From Granulicella aggregans (GTDB lineage Bacteria > Acidobacteriota > Terriglobia > Terriglobales > Acidobacteriaceae): DNA of 64,000 nucleotides. Position numbers and translations under genes: made by a program. The notes below the pieces were generated by a model. The model was not told the origin of the DNA and did not search any database. It was given only the letters and a program-made list of their open reading frames with translations. The stretch spans positions 62,001-126,000 of the forward strand of contig NZ_JACHIP010000002.1 of assembly GCF_014203275.1 (NCBI RefSeq). Reading direction: 5' to 3'. Shown here piece by piece: positions 24,245 through 32,960 of the stretch. The stretch's first letter is position 1; the number at the start of each line of letters is the position of its first letter.

Positions 24245-25612
24245 GTGAAGCACACCGTAATTGCGGCCGCATTGGCTGGCCTCATGCTCGCCCAGAACGC
24301 CGGAGTCGCACAACAGACCGCGCCCGACGCGCCTCAGCCACAGTCCCAGCCCGGCACCATTCCCGACGCTCCCAAGCCCCAGGCGATCCCCGGCCTCAAC
24401 AATGTCGCGCCCGGAATCGGCACCACCTCTACCTCGAACGGCGACGGCCCTGCTCCCACCGATTCTGACGCTCCCCACCTCACCGATCCGCAGAAGAAGG
24501 TCACCCCTTCGGTCGACGACGGCCCCGCGCCGGACGTCACCGCTCCTGGCGAAGGCATCAAGGCCTTCACCCTGGCCCCCGTCACGGTCAACTTCGTTCA
24601 GAGACCTTTCACCGTCAAGGATTCCAAGGGCCGCCTCGTCCCCGGCATCGACTGGCGCGAAGTCCGAATCTACGAGAACGGCGTCCGCCAGCGCATGGCC
24701 ATCTTCACCTCGGATCCCTTTCCGCTCTCCGTCGCCCTCGTCATCGACCAGAGCGTTCCCTTCGACACCATGACCAAGGTCAACAACGCTCTCGCCGCGT
24801 TGCAGGGTGCCTTTGCCCCCTACGACCAGATCGCCATCTTCACCTACAACAATGGCCCGCAGATGCAGACCGACTTCACCGCTGCCCAAAGCGCTCGCGT
24901 GACCGCCGTGCTCGAACGCTCCAAGGGCAAGGGCCGTGATCCCGTGATGGGGCTTACCGGGCCACTTTCGCAGACCACGACAATCAATAACTCTCAGTTC
25001 GACCCCAATACCTCCCCGGTCCGCAACAACCCGGGCATGGTGCTCAACGCGCCCAAGGAACTCCACACACTCAACGACGCGATCCTCGAAGCAGCGGTCG
25101 CCCTCACCAAGACCGGTCGGGGACGCCGCCGCATCATCTACGTCATCAGCGACGGCAAGGAGTACGGAAGCAAAGCGAAGTATAAGGAAGTTGTGCAATA
25201 CCTCCAGCATCACGAGATCCAGGTCTACGGCACCATCGTGGGCGACTCCTCGACGCCCATCATCGGCTTTCTCGACCGCTACCACCTCCCCTTCCAGATG
25301 CGCGACGACATCCTCCCTCGTTACGCGGCAGCCACCGGCGGCCAGATGGCCTCGGAGTTCCGCACCAAGGGCATCGAAGAGAGCTTCTCCGAGATCACCA
25401 AGGAAGTCCGCACCCAGTACACCGTCGGCTACTACAGCCATGAGCCCTTCATCGACGGCAAGTACCGCAAGACCGAGGTCCGCGTGCTGCGCCCGAACCT
25501 GAACGTCATCTCCCCCGATGGCTACTATCCATCGGCCGTCGAAGCCGTTCGCCCCGCGATTCCCACCACTACGAATACCCCGGCAGCGCCAGCGCCCTCG
25601 CCCAGCAACTAG
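24245..25612 (+). CDS. VWFA-related Acidobacterial domain protein, secreted, with disordered N-terminus
   Basis: GTG at 24245 is chosen because it is preceded by GGAG with nine-base spacing and begins a clean signal peptide (about 1-23, ending GVAQQ). The product has 455 residues. Residues about 25-110 are Pro/Ala-rich and disordered. The VWFA domain follows: VNFVQRPFTVKDSKGRLVPGIDWREVRIYENG, VALVIDQSVPFDTM (MIDAS changed to DQSVP), IIYVISDGKEYGSKAKYKEV, and the family ending VRTQYTVGYYSHEPFIDGKYRKTEVRVL. It is a paralogue of the divergent gene at 22954-24009. The DxSxS metal motif is degraded (Asp-Gln-Ser-Val-Pro), so metal binding is doubtful. Confidence 0.9.
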   Translation: MKHTVIAAALAGLMLAQNAGVAQQTAPDAPQPQSQPGTIPDAPKPQAIPGLNNVAPGIGTTSTSNGDGPAPTDSDAPHLTDPQKKVTPSVDDGPAPDVTAPGEGIKAFTLAPVTVNFVQRPFTVKDSKGRLVPGIDWREVRIYENGVRQRMAIFTSDPFPLSVALVIDQSVPFDTMTKVNNALAALQGAFAPYDQIAIFTYNNGPQMQTDFTAAQSARVTAVLERSKGKGRDPVMGLTGPLSQTTTINNSQFDPNTSPVRNNPGMVLNAPKELHTLNDAILEAAVALTKTGRGRRRIIYVISDGKEYGSKAKYKEVVQYLQHHEIQVYGTIVGDSSTPIIGFLDRYHLPFQMRDDILPRYAAATGGQMASEFRTKGIEESFSEITKEVRTQYTVGYYSHEPFIDGKYRKTEVRVLRPNLNVISPDGYYPSAVEAVRPAIPTTTNTPAAPAPSPSN

Positions 25613-25624
25613 GCGAGGGTTGGC

Positions 25625-26575
25625 ATGAACTTTCCAATGCTGCCCATCCAGGGCAACGTCGTCATGGGGCTGCTCGCCGCCATCCTGTGGGGCGGTGGCG
25701 ACTTCTCCGGCGGCAGAGGCGCTCAACTGGCCGGCGGATCTCTCCAATCCGCCCTGCGCGTCATCCTCTTCAGTCACGCCACCAGCCTCTGCATCCTGTT
25801 GACGCTCGCCTACCTTCGCGGCGACACCATGCCTCACGGCTCGCTGCTGGTTTGGGGCGTCTGCGCGGGAGTGACCGGCGGCCTCTCGTTAGCCTGCTTC
25901 TACATCGCCCTGGCGCGTGGTGCCATGGGAGCCTCAGCCGCCGTCAGCGGTCTGCTCGCCGCAGCCGTGCCGGCCATCTTTGCCATCGCATCCGACGGCT
26001 CTCCCGGCGTGCTGCACCTCGCCGGATTCGCAATAGCTGGGATCGCTATCTGGATGGTCGCCGCTGCCCCAACCGGGGTCCTAGAGGATCCTTCAGTGGC
26101 TTCTGGCTCTTCGACAATGATGCTTGCCATCATCGCCGGCGCCGGCTTCGGGCTTTACTTTATAGCGCTCAAGATGGCTGGAGCGGCAGGTGTCGTCTGG
26201 CCCATGGCCACCGCCCGCATGGGCAGCATCACCGCCTGCTCCCTTCTGCTCATCACCTTGACGGTTGTAAGAGCCGGTCGCAACGGAAACACCCCCACCG
26301 GGCTTGACGCTCCGCCTGTTCAGGCTGCCTTCTTTGGTTTGCCGAAAGCCGCCATCTTCTGGGCGCTCTCAACCGCGGTGCTCGATACCTGCGGAAATAT
26401 GTTCTATATCTCGGCCACGCGTTCCGGTCGCCTTGATATCGCGGCGGTCCTCGCCTCGCTCTACCCGACGACGACGATCCTGTTGGCAGGCATCGTCCTC
26501 AAGGAGCGCCTAAGTAAGCGTCAGGGCCTCGGTATGGCCATCGCCGGAGCCGCTGTGGTCATGATCACTCTCTAG
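25625..26575 (+). CDS. DMT superfamily (EamA-type) transporter
   Basis: The 316-residue protein has ten hydrophobic segments arranged as two five-helix EamA repeats (about 12-150 and 160-315). Family features include AILWGGGDFSGGRGA in helix 1, ACFYIALARGAMGASAAVSGLLAAAVPAIFA at the end of the first repeat, and LASLYPTTTILLAGIVLKERLSKRQGLGMAIAGAAVV at the end of the second, the classical 'P..t.ll....l.E....q..G..li..G'. Such proteins export or import small metabolites. It lies 12 bases after the VWFA gene and may be co-transcribed. The substrate is unknown. Confidence 0.9.
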   Translation: MNFPMLPIQGNVVMGLLAAILWGGGDFSGGRGAQLAGGSLQSALRVILFSHATSLCILLTLAYLRGDTMPHGSLLVWGVCAGVTGGLSLACFYIALARGAMGASAAVSGLLAAAVPAIFAIASDGSPGVLHLAGFAIAGIAIWMVAAAPTGVLEDPSVASGSSTMMLAIIAGAGFGLYFIALKMAGAAGVVWPMATARMGSITACSLLLITLTVVRAGRNGNTPTGLDAPPVQAAFFGLPKAAIFWALSTAVLDTCGNMFYISATRSGRLDIAAVLASLYPTTTILLAGIVLKERLSKRQGLGMAIAGAAVVMITL

Positions 26576-26617
26576 CGTCGACGCAAAGCTACAACGTACA
26601 GCAAAATCTGTACGACG

Positions 26618-26845
26618 TTACTTAACTGATTCTTCCGCCTTCGGAGTAACCGTGTGCGCCGTCTCACCAGGCTTCGCCGGATCTTCCGTAACGCCCTTCA
26701 TGCCGTCCTTGAAGCCGCGCAGGCCTTCGCCCAGACCCTTGCCTAGTTCAGGCAGCTTCTTGCCGCCGAACAACACCAGCAGCACAATTCCGATCACCAT
26801 CAGGTGCGTAGGTTGAAATAGATCGCCCATCGTATACTCTCCCAC
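26618..26845 (-). CDS. tatA: Twin-arginine translocase subunit TatA/TatE
   Basis: The 75-residue product has an N-terminal membrane helix (TMGDLFQPTHLMVIGIVLLVL), the invariant FGGKKLPELGKGLGEGLRGFKDG hinge and amphipathic helix, and a polar tail. TatA forms the protein-conducting part of the Tat pore, which exports folded proteins. The start at the internal Met (MGDLFQ, about 26830) is equally plausible. tatB and tatC are not in the window. It is convergent with the DMT transporter and divergent from the beta-barrel gene. Confidence 0.93.
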   Translation of the reverse strand: MGEYTMGDLFQPTHLMVIGIVLLVLFGGKKLPELGKGLGEGLRGFKDGMKGVTEDPAKPGETAHTVTPKAEESVK

Positions 26846-27026
26846 TCCCGGCCCACTGCAAAAGCCTGCCGATAGCCTTCATTGTCGCATAAGGATCGCC
26901 GCTTCGGCTTCGCCGCAGACTCCCCTCTTGAACTACGATGCCGCGACCGGGCCAGATGCAGCCGAAACGGTATATCTTGAATACAGAACGCGATTCACGA
27001 AACTTCGCAGACAGATCTGGAGAACA

Positions 27027-27713
27027 ATGCTGAGATTGATGACCGCCCGCGCCGCCGACGCTTCAAGCCGTCTCGCCGGGCTTAAAGTAAAGGCAGTCTT
27101 TTTGGCCGCTCTCGGGCTGACCCTCGCCACCGCCGCATACGCCCCCGCATACGCCCAGAATGGAAAGATTGGACCCGCCGCCCAGGCCGCCTATGACAAC
27201 AAGTACGAAGTCTACGGCGGCATCAACTACATGAACTTCCAGGCTGGCCAGAACCTGCCCAAGCGCATGAACTTTGCCGGAGCCGAAATGATGGGCACCT
27301 ACTGGCTGAACAGCCGGCTCGGCGTCGCTGGCGACTATCGTTTTGAAGGCGGAACCACCCCCGTACTTCCCAGCCCAGCCAGCTTCCGCCCCAGCCGCCA
27401 GCTCGTTCTTATGAATGTGGGCATGGCCGGCGTGCAGTATCGCGGTCCCAAGAACCACTACGCCGCTATCGACTACCACGCGCTCGTTGGCGTCGCCCAT
27501 GGCCAATTCAACGGCCCGACAAACTTCGACGTTGGCCTCTACACCGACCGCACCAAACCCATCGGAGCCTTCGGCGGCAGCCTCGACTACAACCGCTCCA
27601 GAAACCTCGCCCTCCGCCTCCAACCCGACCTTATCGTCGAGCACTTCGGCTCCGAATACCGCGAGTTCTTCGCCATCTCCGCCGGGGTCATCTACCGCTT
27701 CGGCAAGCAGTAA
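27027..27713 (+). CDS. Outer-membrane beta-barrel protein
   Basis: ATG at 27027 is preferred because GGAG lies seven bases upstream, although the frame is open from 26928. The 228-residue product has a signal peptide (about 20-50, ending AYAQ) and then a run of alternating beta strands: YEVYGGINYMNFQAGQNLP, GAEMMGTYWLNSRLGVAGDYRF, VLMNVGMAGVQYRGPKNHYAAIDYHALVGVAHG, LALRLQPDLIVEHFG and a C-terminal FFAISAGVIYRFGKQ. The final aromatic residues are typical of outer-membrane barrels of about eight strands. The role is unknown. A perfect palindrome (27721-27772) follows the stop. Confidence 0.82.
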   Translation: MLRLMTARAADASSRLAGLKVKAVFLAALGLTLATAAYAPAYAQNGKIGPAAQAAYDNKYEVYGGINYMNFQAGQNLPKRMNFAGAEMMGTYWLNSRLGVAGDYRFEGGTTPVLPSPASFRPSRQLVLMNVGMAGVQYRGPKNHYAAIDYHALVGVAHGQFNGPTNFDVGLYTDRTKPIGAFGGSLDYNRSRNLALRLQPDLIVEHFGSEYREFFAISAGVIYRFGKQ

Positions 27714-27720
27714 GCTTCAT

Positions 27721-27772
27721 GCAGCAAGAGAATGGGCGGAGAGGATATCCTCTCCGCCCATTCTCTTGCTGC
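27721..27772. terminator. 52-bp perfect palindrome between convergent genes
   Basis: The left half, GCAGCAAGAGAATGGGCGGA and then GAGGAT, is followed without any spacer by its exact reverse complement. The centre is GATATC. It starts eight bases after the barrel gene stop and ends eight bases before the glgC stop codon. It probably acts as a bidirectional terminator of both genes, although no T tract flanks it. Confidence 0.7.
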
Positions 27773-27780
27773 CAACGCTC

Positions 27781-29043
27781 TTACCAGGTTCCCCCCGGCT
27801 GCAGAAAGTCCGGCGACACCGGATTCTCATACACCGAGTAGTCCCTCGTCACCACAGTCAGCCCGTTCTGCGACACGAAGTAATTCTTCTTGTCCTCGAC
27901 CGGATCGTAGCCAATCACCGTTCCATCCGGGATATGCACGTCGCGGTCAATGATCGCGTGCCGAATCCGGCAATGCCGCCCGATATTGACGTGCGTGAAG
28001 ATCACGCTCGAGTCCACATCCGCATACGAGTTAACGCGCACATCCTGCGATAGAACGCTGTTCCGCACTACGGCTCCCGAGACGATCGATCCCGAGCACA
28101 CAATCGAGTTGATCGCCATACCCGTCCTGCCCGGCTCACCGAAGACGAACTTCGCCGGTGGATACTGATACGACCGAGTCCGCATCGGCCAACTCTTGTC
28201 GTACAGATTGAACGTAGGCGACACCGTAGCCACATCCATGTTCGCCTCGTAGTAAGCCTCGAGAGTTCCCACGTCGCGCCAGTAGAGCGCCTTCTGCTTG
28301 TTCTCGTCCACGAAGTTGTAAGCGCACATCTTGTACTTGCCCAGGATATTCGGCAGGATATTGTGCCCGAAGTCGTGCTTCGATGTCGGGTCCTCCGCAT
28401 CCTTGATCAGCTCTGGCAGCAGCACGTCCGTGTTGAAGATGTAGATGCCCATGGACGCATCCACCATGTCCGGCATGAACGGCGACCGCATCTTGGTCTC
28501 CGCCGGTTTCTCTTCGAAGCCCGTGACCTCGCCATTGCGAGCCACCTCGACCACACCAAACTGTCGTACCTCGTCAGGATGAATGGGCAGCGTCGCCAGC
28601 GTCACCGCAGCGCCGGACTCGCGGTGCTGGTCCAGCATCAGCCCATAGTTCATCTTGTAGATGTGGTCGCCCGAAAGGATGATCACGTATTTCGGCTGTT
28701 CCGCGCCGATCGAATAAATGTTCTGATACACCGCGTCCGCCGTGCCCGTGTACCAATTCTTGCTCACGCGCTGCATCGGCGGCAGAATCTCGATGAACTC
28801 CCCGAGTTCGTTCGCAACCACCGGACCCCAGCCTTCACGGATGTGACGGTTCAGCGAGAGCGCCTTGTATTGCGTCAGGATGTACACCCGGCGAAGGTCG
28901 GAGTTGATGCAGTTCGATAGCGTGATGTCGATGATCCGGTACTGACCCGCAAACGGGACCGCCGGCTTGGCACGGTCGCGCGTCAACGGAAACAAACGCT
29001 CGCCCGCCCCGCCGGCCAGAAGAACTCCTAGGGTATCTCTCAT
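27781..29043 (-). CDS. glgC: Glucose-1-phosphate adenylyltransferase
   Basis: The enzyme makes ADP-glucose from glucose-1-phosphate and ATP, the committed step of glycogen synthesis. The 420-residue protein shows LLAGGAGERLFPLTRDRAKPAVPFAGQYRIIDITLSNC with the nucleotide-binding loop, GDHIYKMNYGLML, the substrate-binding region GEVTGFEEKPAET and a C-terminal left-handed beta-helix (about 300-400) with hexapeptide-like turns. The length and motifs are those of the allosteric bacterial enzyme. The first residues, MRDTLGVLLAGG, lack the longer N-terminal arm of E. coli GlgC. No glgA or glgB lies nearby. Divergent intergenic DNA of about 260 bp follows upstream. Confidence 0.95.
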   Translation of the reverse strand: MRDTLGVLLAGGAGERLFPLTRDRAKPAVPFAGQYRIIDITLSNCINSDLRRVYILTQYKALSLNRHIREGWGPVVANELGEFIEILPPMQRVSKNWYTGTADAVYQNIYSIGAEQPKYVIILSGDHIYKMNYGLMLDQHRESGAAVTLATLPIHPDEVRQFGVVEVARNGEVTGFEEKPAETKMRSPFMPDMVDASMGIYIFNTDVLLPELIKDAEDPTSKHDFGHNILPNILGKYKMCAYNFVDENKQKALYWRDVGTLEAYYEANMDVATVSPTFNLYDKSWPMRTRSYQYPPAKFVFGEPGRTGMAINSIVCSGSIVSGAVVRNSVLSQDVRVNSYADVDSSVIFTHVNIGRHCRIRHAIIDRDVHIPDGTVIGYDPVEDKKNYFVSQNGLTVVTRDYSVYENPVSPDFLQPGGTW

Positions 29044-29303
29044 AACTTCGCCAACCTCTCAATCCATAGACTTAGCTGTCCTAGTGTCCGATGCAGGAAT
29101 TATGCATCGCGTCTAGGAATGCCGGAGTCTACCATATGAGAGTTGCGCTTGGACTGTGCCCGCCTGGAGGCACGTGAGAGGGAAGCTAGTCGTATCGCCG
29201 CTTATCGCACGACGACCCGACAACATGGATCGAGTCAGGCAGCAGTTCACTCGACGACCGGGGCGGTTCACCCGGTCCGAGGCAACAGATCACCTAGAAA
29301 GAC

Positions 29304-29660
29304 CTAATTTGCTGAACGCTCGCCCGTCGCGCTGGCGTCTGAAGAGCCCGGCGGCGGAAGCTGGTTCGGTCCCGCCTCCACCTCACCCTCATTCTCCGAA
29401 AGGCTTATCCGCAACGACCGCAGGAAGCTCAGGTCGTTCTTCGTGAACGGACCCTCCGCGCTCTCATCGGCCGATTCAACCGTCGCGGCGTCTTCCTCTT
29501 CCACTTCGTTCAGACCAATGGTCGCCTCAAGCATCAGCAGCACATCGAAGCCCTGCTCACGAATGTTCTTGACCACGCCAGCGATGTTCTCCGACTCCGA
29601 AACGGACTCGTGAATCGCTTCGCCTAACTTCTGAATGAGCTTTTTGACCTTCTGATTCAA
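29304..29660 (-). CDS. Small hypothetical protein, predicted helical
   Basis: TTG at 29660 is chosen because GGAGGTGGCA lies directly upstream on the minus strand; the frame stays open further upstream to 29744 but those codons look unlike protein. The product has 118 residues: a helical, charged N-terminus MNQKVKKLIQKLGEAIHESVSES followed by FDVLLMLEATIGLNE, a Glu/Asp-rich stretch, then FTKNDLSFLRSLRISLSE and a disordered tail. There is no signal peptide or membrane segment. Similar small proteins, without assigned function, are common in Acidobacteria. The function is unknown. Confidence 0.6.
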   Translation of the reverse strand: MNQKVKKLIQKLGEAIHESVSESENIAGVVKNIREQGFDVLLMLEATIGLNEVEEEDAATVESADESAEGPFTKNDLSFLRSLRISLSENEGEVEAGPNQLPPPGSSDASATGERSAN

Positions 29661-29877
29661 TGCCACCTCCGGGCTGCCTGTTGTTCCTACCGAAATCGTC
29701 CGACTTCGAACGTCCTGCGATGGGACTCGCGAGTGACCACGCATCGGGTATTCCGCCGGGACAAACTAGGCTGGAACGGCATTGCGCGCAAGGCTGACCT
29801 GCACTTCACTTCTCTCTTACGATACGCGGGTCGCCAGCCCGCCGCAATGCCCTATTCCGGTAACGCCCTGCACCAGG

Positions 29878-30021
29878 TCACGCCACGGTGTGGTGATCCG
29901 ACCAGGCCACCTCAAGCTGGTGCGCCAGAACATCCACTGGTTTACCCTTTCCCCGCAACAGAACGACAAGCCCAGCCGCTACTCCACACATCCCACCAAC
30001 CCAGAACAACACATTCTTCAT
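29878..30021 (-). CDS. Small membrane protein of 47 residues
   Basis: A strong Shine-Dalgarno GGAGGAAACG lies directly before the ATG at 30021. The product MKNVLFWVGGMCGVAAGLVV begins with a single membrane helix (about 3-22), followed by a polar tail with LRGKGKPVDVLAHQLEVAW. It is probably an inner-membrane microprotein of the sort often seen near stress genes. A longer upstream reading is open to 30168 but has no start signal. The function is unknown. Confidence 0.62.
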   Translation of the reverse strand: MKNVLFWVGGMCGVAAGLVVLLRGKGKPVDVLAHQLEVAWSDHHTVA

Positions 30022-30292
30022 CGTTTCCTCCTCGCCGTTCGACCTTGATCGCCGGCAAGCTATTTGGGATGCCGCCCCAACGTCTCCCGTTGCAGCCGAG
30101 CCGCTGACTTGCGATTGGAGTGCGTCAGAAATCCTCACTTGCCTCAACGGTTCGGATGCCCCATCCATACCCGCGTCCTTTGCGAGGATGGGTGGGACGT
30201 ATGCGGCTGGAATGATCGCCGTGCCGTATGACGCACACCGCTAACTCGCTCTCTCACTGACTTGCTACTCCCGAAACCGCTACACTTCCTTC

Positions 30293-30820
30293 ATGGACTC
30301 CGTTCGTTTCGGCCGCGCTTTAGGATTCGGTGCTCGACATGCCGCCAAGGCAATCGCCGGAGCTGTCGACGCGGCAACTGCTCCAAACCCGACGCCCGTC
30401 AGAAAACCCGCAGCGCAGCCGCCAGCCGCAGCCCCAAGGCCCCAGCCAGCCGCAGCCCCTGCTCAAGCAGCCAGCGACCCCATCGCCCACGCCGCCCGCA
30501 CCGCAGCCCACGTTACCGTTCAGGCGCATGTCCGCGCAAAAGAGACCCGGAAGAACGTCGCCCGAGGCAGCAAGCGTTTCGGCGACTCGGTCTGGGCACC
30601 CATCAAAAAACTCTCCGGTGTCCTCTGGCTGGAGATTACTGGCTCCTTCTTCGGCATCTTTGCCCTCTTCGCCGGACAAGCCGCCTGGATCCACCGCGCC
30701 GACCTCCACTCCACCCCAACTAACCACGACGACCACCTCCACTTCCTCGCGTTCGTCGCCATGGCCAGCGTCTTCGGCTACTTCTGCATCAGCAGCTTCG
30801 TCCGCGCCTATCGTAAATAG
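30293..30820 (+). CDS. Uncharacterised membrane protein with Pro/Ala-rich N-terminus
   Basis: The 175-residue protein has an N-terminal part of short Ala-rich helices (MDSVRFGRALGFGARHAAKAIAGA), a Pro/Ala/Gln low-complexity linker (about 30-65), a charged helix (VRAKETRKNVARGSKRFGDSVWAPIKKLSG) and two membrane helices (about 110-130 and 150-170), the second ending FVRAYRK. There is no signal peptide. The His-containing loop WIHRADLHSTPTNHDDHLHF between the helices could bind metal. No family was recognised. Confidence 0.68.
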   Translation: MDSVRFGRALGFGARHAAKAIAGAVDAATAPNPTPVRKPAAQPPAAAPRPQPAAAPAQAASDPIAHAARTAAHVTVQAHVRAKETRKNVARGSKRFGDSVWAPIKKLSGVLWLEITGSFFGIFALFAGQAAWIHRADLHSTPTNHDDHLHFLAFVAMASVFGYFCISSFVRAYRK

Positions 30821-30936
30821 CCGGTCGAATCGTACACGCGAAACTCCAGCCGCCGAATTTTGACCACACTTCAACCTCCTATCCTCCATCCAGCGGCCTC
30901 GAAGACCACGCCCGGTCTCTTCGCGTCCAAGGGGTC

Positions 30937-31515
30937 ATGTCCGAACGCCCTCCCCTCATACTCCGGAAGCAACTCATAACTCCCAAAGCGATGCTTGTTC
31001 CCCTCATCGTTCTGTCGGCATCGCTCAGCACCGCAGCCACCATCCCCCCAAATGGAGATCGCATCCCCCCGGTCCACGGCACCACTTTCGCAGACGTCAA
31101 GGTCGACCTGCCCCAGGCACTGCAAGGCAAAGTCGGCATCTTCGTCATCGGCTTCAGCCAGGACTCGCGCGACGCCGTCACCACCTGGGGCAAGAAGCTC
31201 GCGGGCGACTTTTACGACTCCCCAACCGTCGCCTACTTCGAGATGCCAGTCCTCGCCTCCGTTCCGAAGCTCCTTCGCGGCTTCGTCCAGGGACGCATCA
31301 AGGCCTCCGTCTCCGATCGCGGCAAGCCCCACTTCCTGCCCATCACAGAGAACGAGCCAGCCTGGCGAAACCTCGTCCACTACTCCGATCCCAACCTTCC
31401 CTACATCCTCGTTGTCGACGAGCAGGGTACCGTACGCTGGCAGACCCAGGGAGCAGCCACCGACGCAACCTACATCGCTCTCCGGCACCAGGTAGACGAG
31501 CTCCGCCAGCACTGA
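30937..31515 (+). CDS. Thioredoxin-fold protein, ATP10-like
   Basis: The 192-residue protein has an N-terminal hydrophobic stretch (about 17-35, signal-like) and then a thioredoxin-type fold without a CxxC pair: GKVGIFVIGFSQDSRDAVTTWGKKLAGDFYDSPTVAYFEMPVLASVPKLLRGFVQGRIKASV, ending YILVVDEQGTVRWQTQGAATDATYIALRHQVDELRQ. The pattern FSQ.SR......W and the closing strand/helix match the pfam family of mitochondrial ATP10, an ATP synthase assembly factor; bacterial relatives are uncharacterised. An internal ATG at 30991 would give a cleaner signal peptide. It may act in the periplasm as a folding factor. It is followed 59 bp later by gcvT, probably by chance. Confidence 0.68.
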   Translation: MSERPPLILRKQLITPKAMLVPLIVLSASLSTAATIPPNGDRIPPVHGTTFADVKVDLPQALQGKVGIFVIGFSQDSRDAVTTWGKKLAGDFYDSPTVAYFEMPVLASVPKLLRGFVQGRIKASVSDRGKPHFLPITENEPAWRNLVHYSDPNLPYILVVDEQGTVRWQTQGAATDATYIALRHQVDELRQH

Positions 31516-31574
31516 GCCGCCGCCCCACAGTGCTACCCTAAAGCCTCCGGCGCACCCGCCCGAGAAGGATCGAC

Positions 31575-32729
31575 ATGGCCACTCTCACTGCTGCTCCCGC
31601 TCTCCGCAAGACCGCCCTTAACGCCACCCATCGCGCCTGCAAGGCCAAGATGGTCGACTTCGGCGGATGGGACATGCCCGTCGAATACTCCGGCCTCACC
31701 GCCGAGCACCTAGCCGTCCGCACCGCCGTCGGCCTCTTCGACGTCTCCCACATGGGAGACATTCAGCTCCGCGGCCCTGGCTCCCTCGCCGCCGTCAACC
31801 AGCTCTGCATGAACGACGCCTCCAAGCTACAGATCGGTCAGGCCCACTACTCCGCCATGCTCTACCCCAACGGGACGTTCGTCGACGATGTGGTCCTCCA
31901 CAAGCTCTCCGACAACGACTACCTCATCGTCATCAACGCCGGCACCCGCGAAAAAGACATCCAATGGGTCCGCAAGACCATCGGCCACATGCCCTCAGTC
32001 CACATCAACGACTTCTCGGACATGTACACGCAGCTAGCTATTCAGGGCCCCCGCGCCGCCGAAACTCTCCAGAAGCTGACGCCCACCGACCTCAGCACCA
32101 TCAAGAACTATTGGTTCACCTGGGGCCAGCTCACGTTGAAGTCCGGCAATCTCTACAACGTCATGATCGCCCGCACCGGCTACACCGGCGAAGACGGCTT
32201 CGAGATCTACGTCCCCTCGGACGAAGCCACCAGCGGGCGCGTCTGGAACGAGGTCCTCGAGGCCGGAGCCGAATTCGGCATCATCCCCTGCGGCCTCGGC
32301 GCGCGTAACACCCTCCGCCTCGAAGCCGGCATGGCCCTCTACGGCCACGAGATCTCCGACACCATCAACGTCTTCGAAGCCAATCTAGGCCGCTACGCCA
32401 AGCTCGACAAGCCCAGCTTCGTAGGCAAGGATGCGCTCCTGGCCATCCAGGAAGCACGCGGCCCCGAGCGTAAACTGGTCGGCCTAGAAATCACTGGCCG
32501 AGGCTTCGGCCGCGACGGCTACCCCGTAGCCACGCCCTCCGGCGAACGCATCGGCGAGATCACCAGCGGCGGCCCCTCGCCCTTCCTCAAGAAGGCGATA
32601 GCCATGGCCTTCGTTCCGGTCGACTACACCGCCCTCGACACCGAACTAGCCGTAGAGATCCGTGGCCAGCTAGTCGCGGCCAAGATAGTCCCGCTCCCCT
32701 TCTACAAACGCCCGAAGAAGACCGCCTAA
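31575..32729 (+). CDS. gcvT: Glycine cleavage system aminomethyltransferase (T protein)
   Basis: The T protein takes the methylamine held on lipoylated GcvH and passes the one-carbon unit to tetrahydrofolate, releasing ammonia. The 384-residue protein shows LRKTALNATHRACKAKMVDFGGWDMPVEYSG, GLFDVSHMGDI, MARTGYTGEDGFEIYVPSDEA (the folate-binding region), CGLGARNTLRLEAGMALYGHE and the C-terminal GEITSGGPSPFLKKAIAMAFV. All are hallmarks of true GcvT rather than a YgfZ-type paralogue. gcvH lies 11 kb away at 43654 and gcvP is outside the window, so the system is not a single operon here. Confidence 0.95.
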   Translation: MATLTAAPALRKTALNATHRACKAKMVDFGGWDMPVEYSGLTAEHLAVRTAVGLFDVSHMGDIQLRGPGSLAAVNQLCMNDASKLQIGQAHYSAMLYPNGTFVDDVVLHKLSDNDYLIVINAGTREKDIQWVRKTIGHMPSVHINDFSDMYTQLAIQGPRAAETLQKLTPTDLSTIKNYWFTWGQLTLKSGNLYNVMIARTGYTGEDGFEIYVPSDEATSGRVWNEVLEAGAEFGIIPCGLGARNTLRLEAGMALYGHEISDTINVFEANLGRYAKLDKPSFVGKDALLAIQEARGPERKLVGLEITGRGFGRDGYPVATPSGERIGEITSGGPSPFLKKAIAMAFVPVDYTALDTELAVEIRGQLVAAKIVPLPFYKRPKKTA

Positions 32730-32772
32730 CTCGTCCTCTCCGCTGCCCTGCAAATGCGTCCCCTAAGAAGCC

Positions 32773-32873
32773 GTCATCCTGAGCGAAGTCCGGCGTGCCT
32801 TTGCGCCGGATGCAGTCGAAGGACCCGCCACCCGCTCACACCACCGCCTCAACTCGAACCTTTCAGCCACGAC
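32773..32873 (+). repeat. Repeat family B, copy after gcvT
   Basis: It starts GTCATCCTGAGCGAAGTCCG with a hairpin TCCGGCGTGC/GCGCCGGA, passes through GTCGAAGGACCC and ends ACTCGAACCTTTCAGCCACG. The head and tail match the copies at 16479, 19587 and 48001. Confidence 0.8.
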
Positions 32874-32886
32874 CAAAGCAGCCCGG

Positions 32887-32930
32887 CGGGTGCCCCATAT
32901 CTGGCACGCTTCATCGCCAGATGTGGGGGC
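32887..32930 (+). repeat. Palindromic repeat family A, copy flanking 32961-33566
   Basis: GGGTGCCCCATATCTGGC forms a hairpin with GCCAGATGTGGGG (32893-32905 with 32916-32928). A copy in the same orientation lies at 33599, on the other side of the next gene. Confidence 0.8.
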
Positions 32931-32960
32931 GAATCGCGACGGCAGACCACCATGACCGAC

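Noticed and set aside
24179..25837. 552-residue open frame on the minus strand
   Set aside because: It is antisense to the VWFA-related gene at 24245 and has low-complexity Gly/Val/Asp composition typical of a mirror frame in GC-rich DNA.
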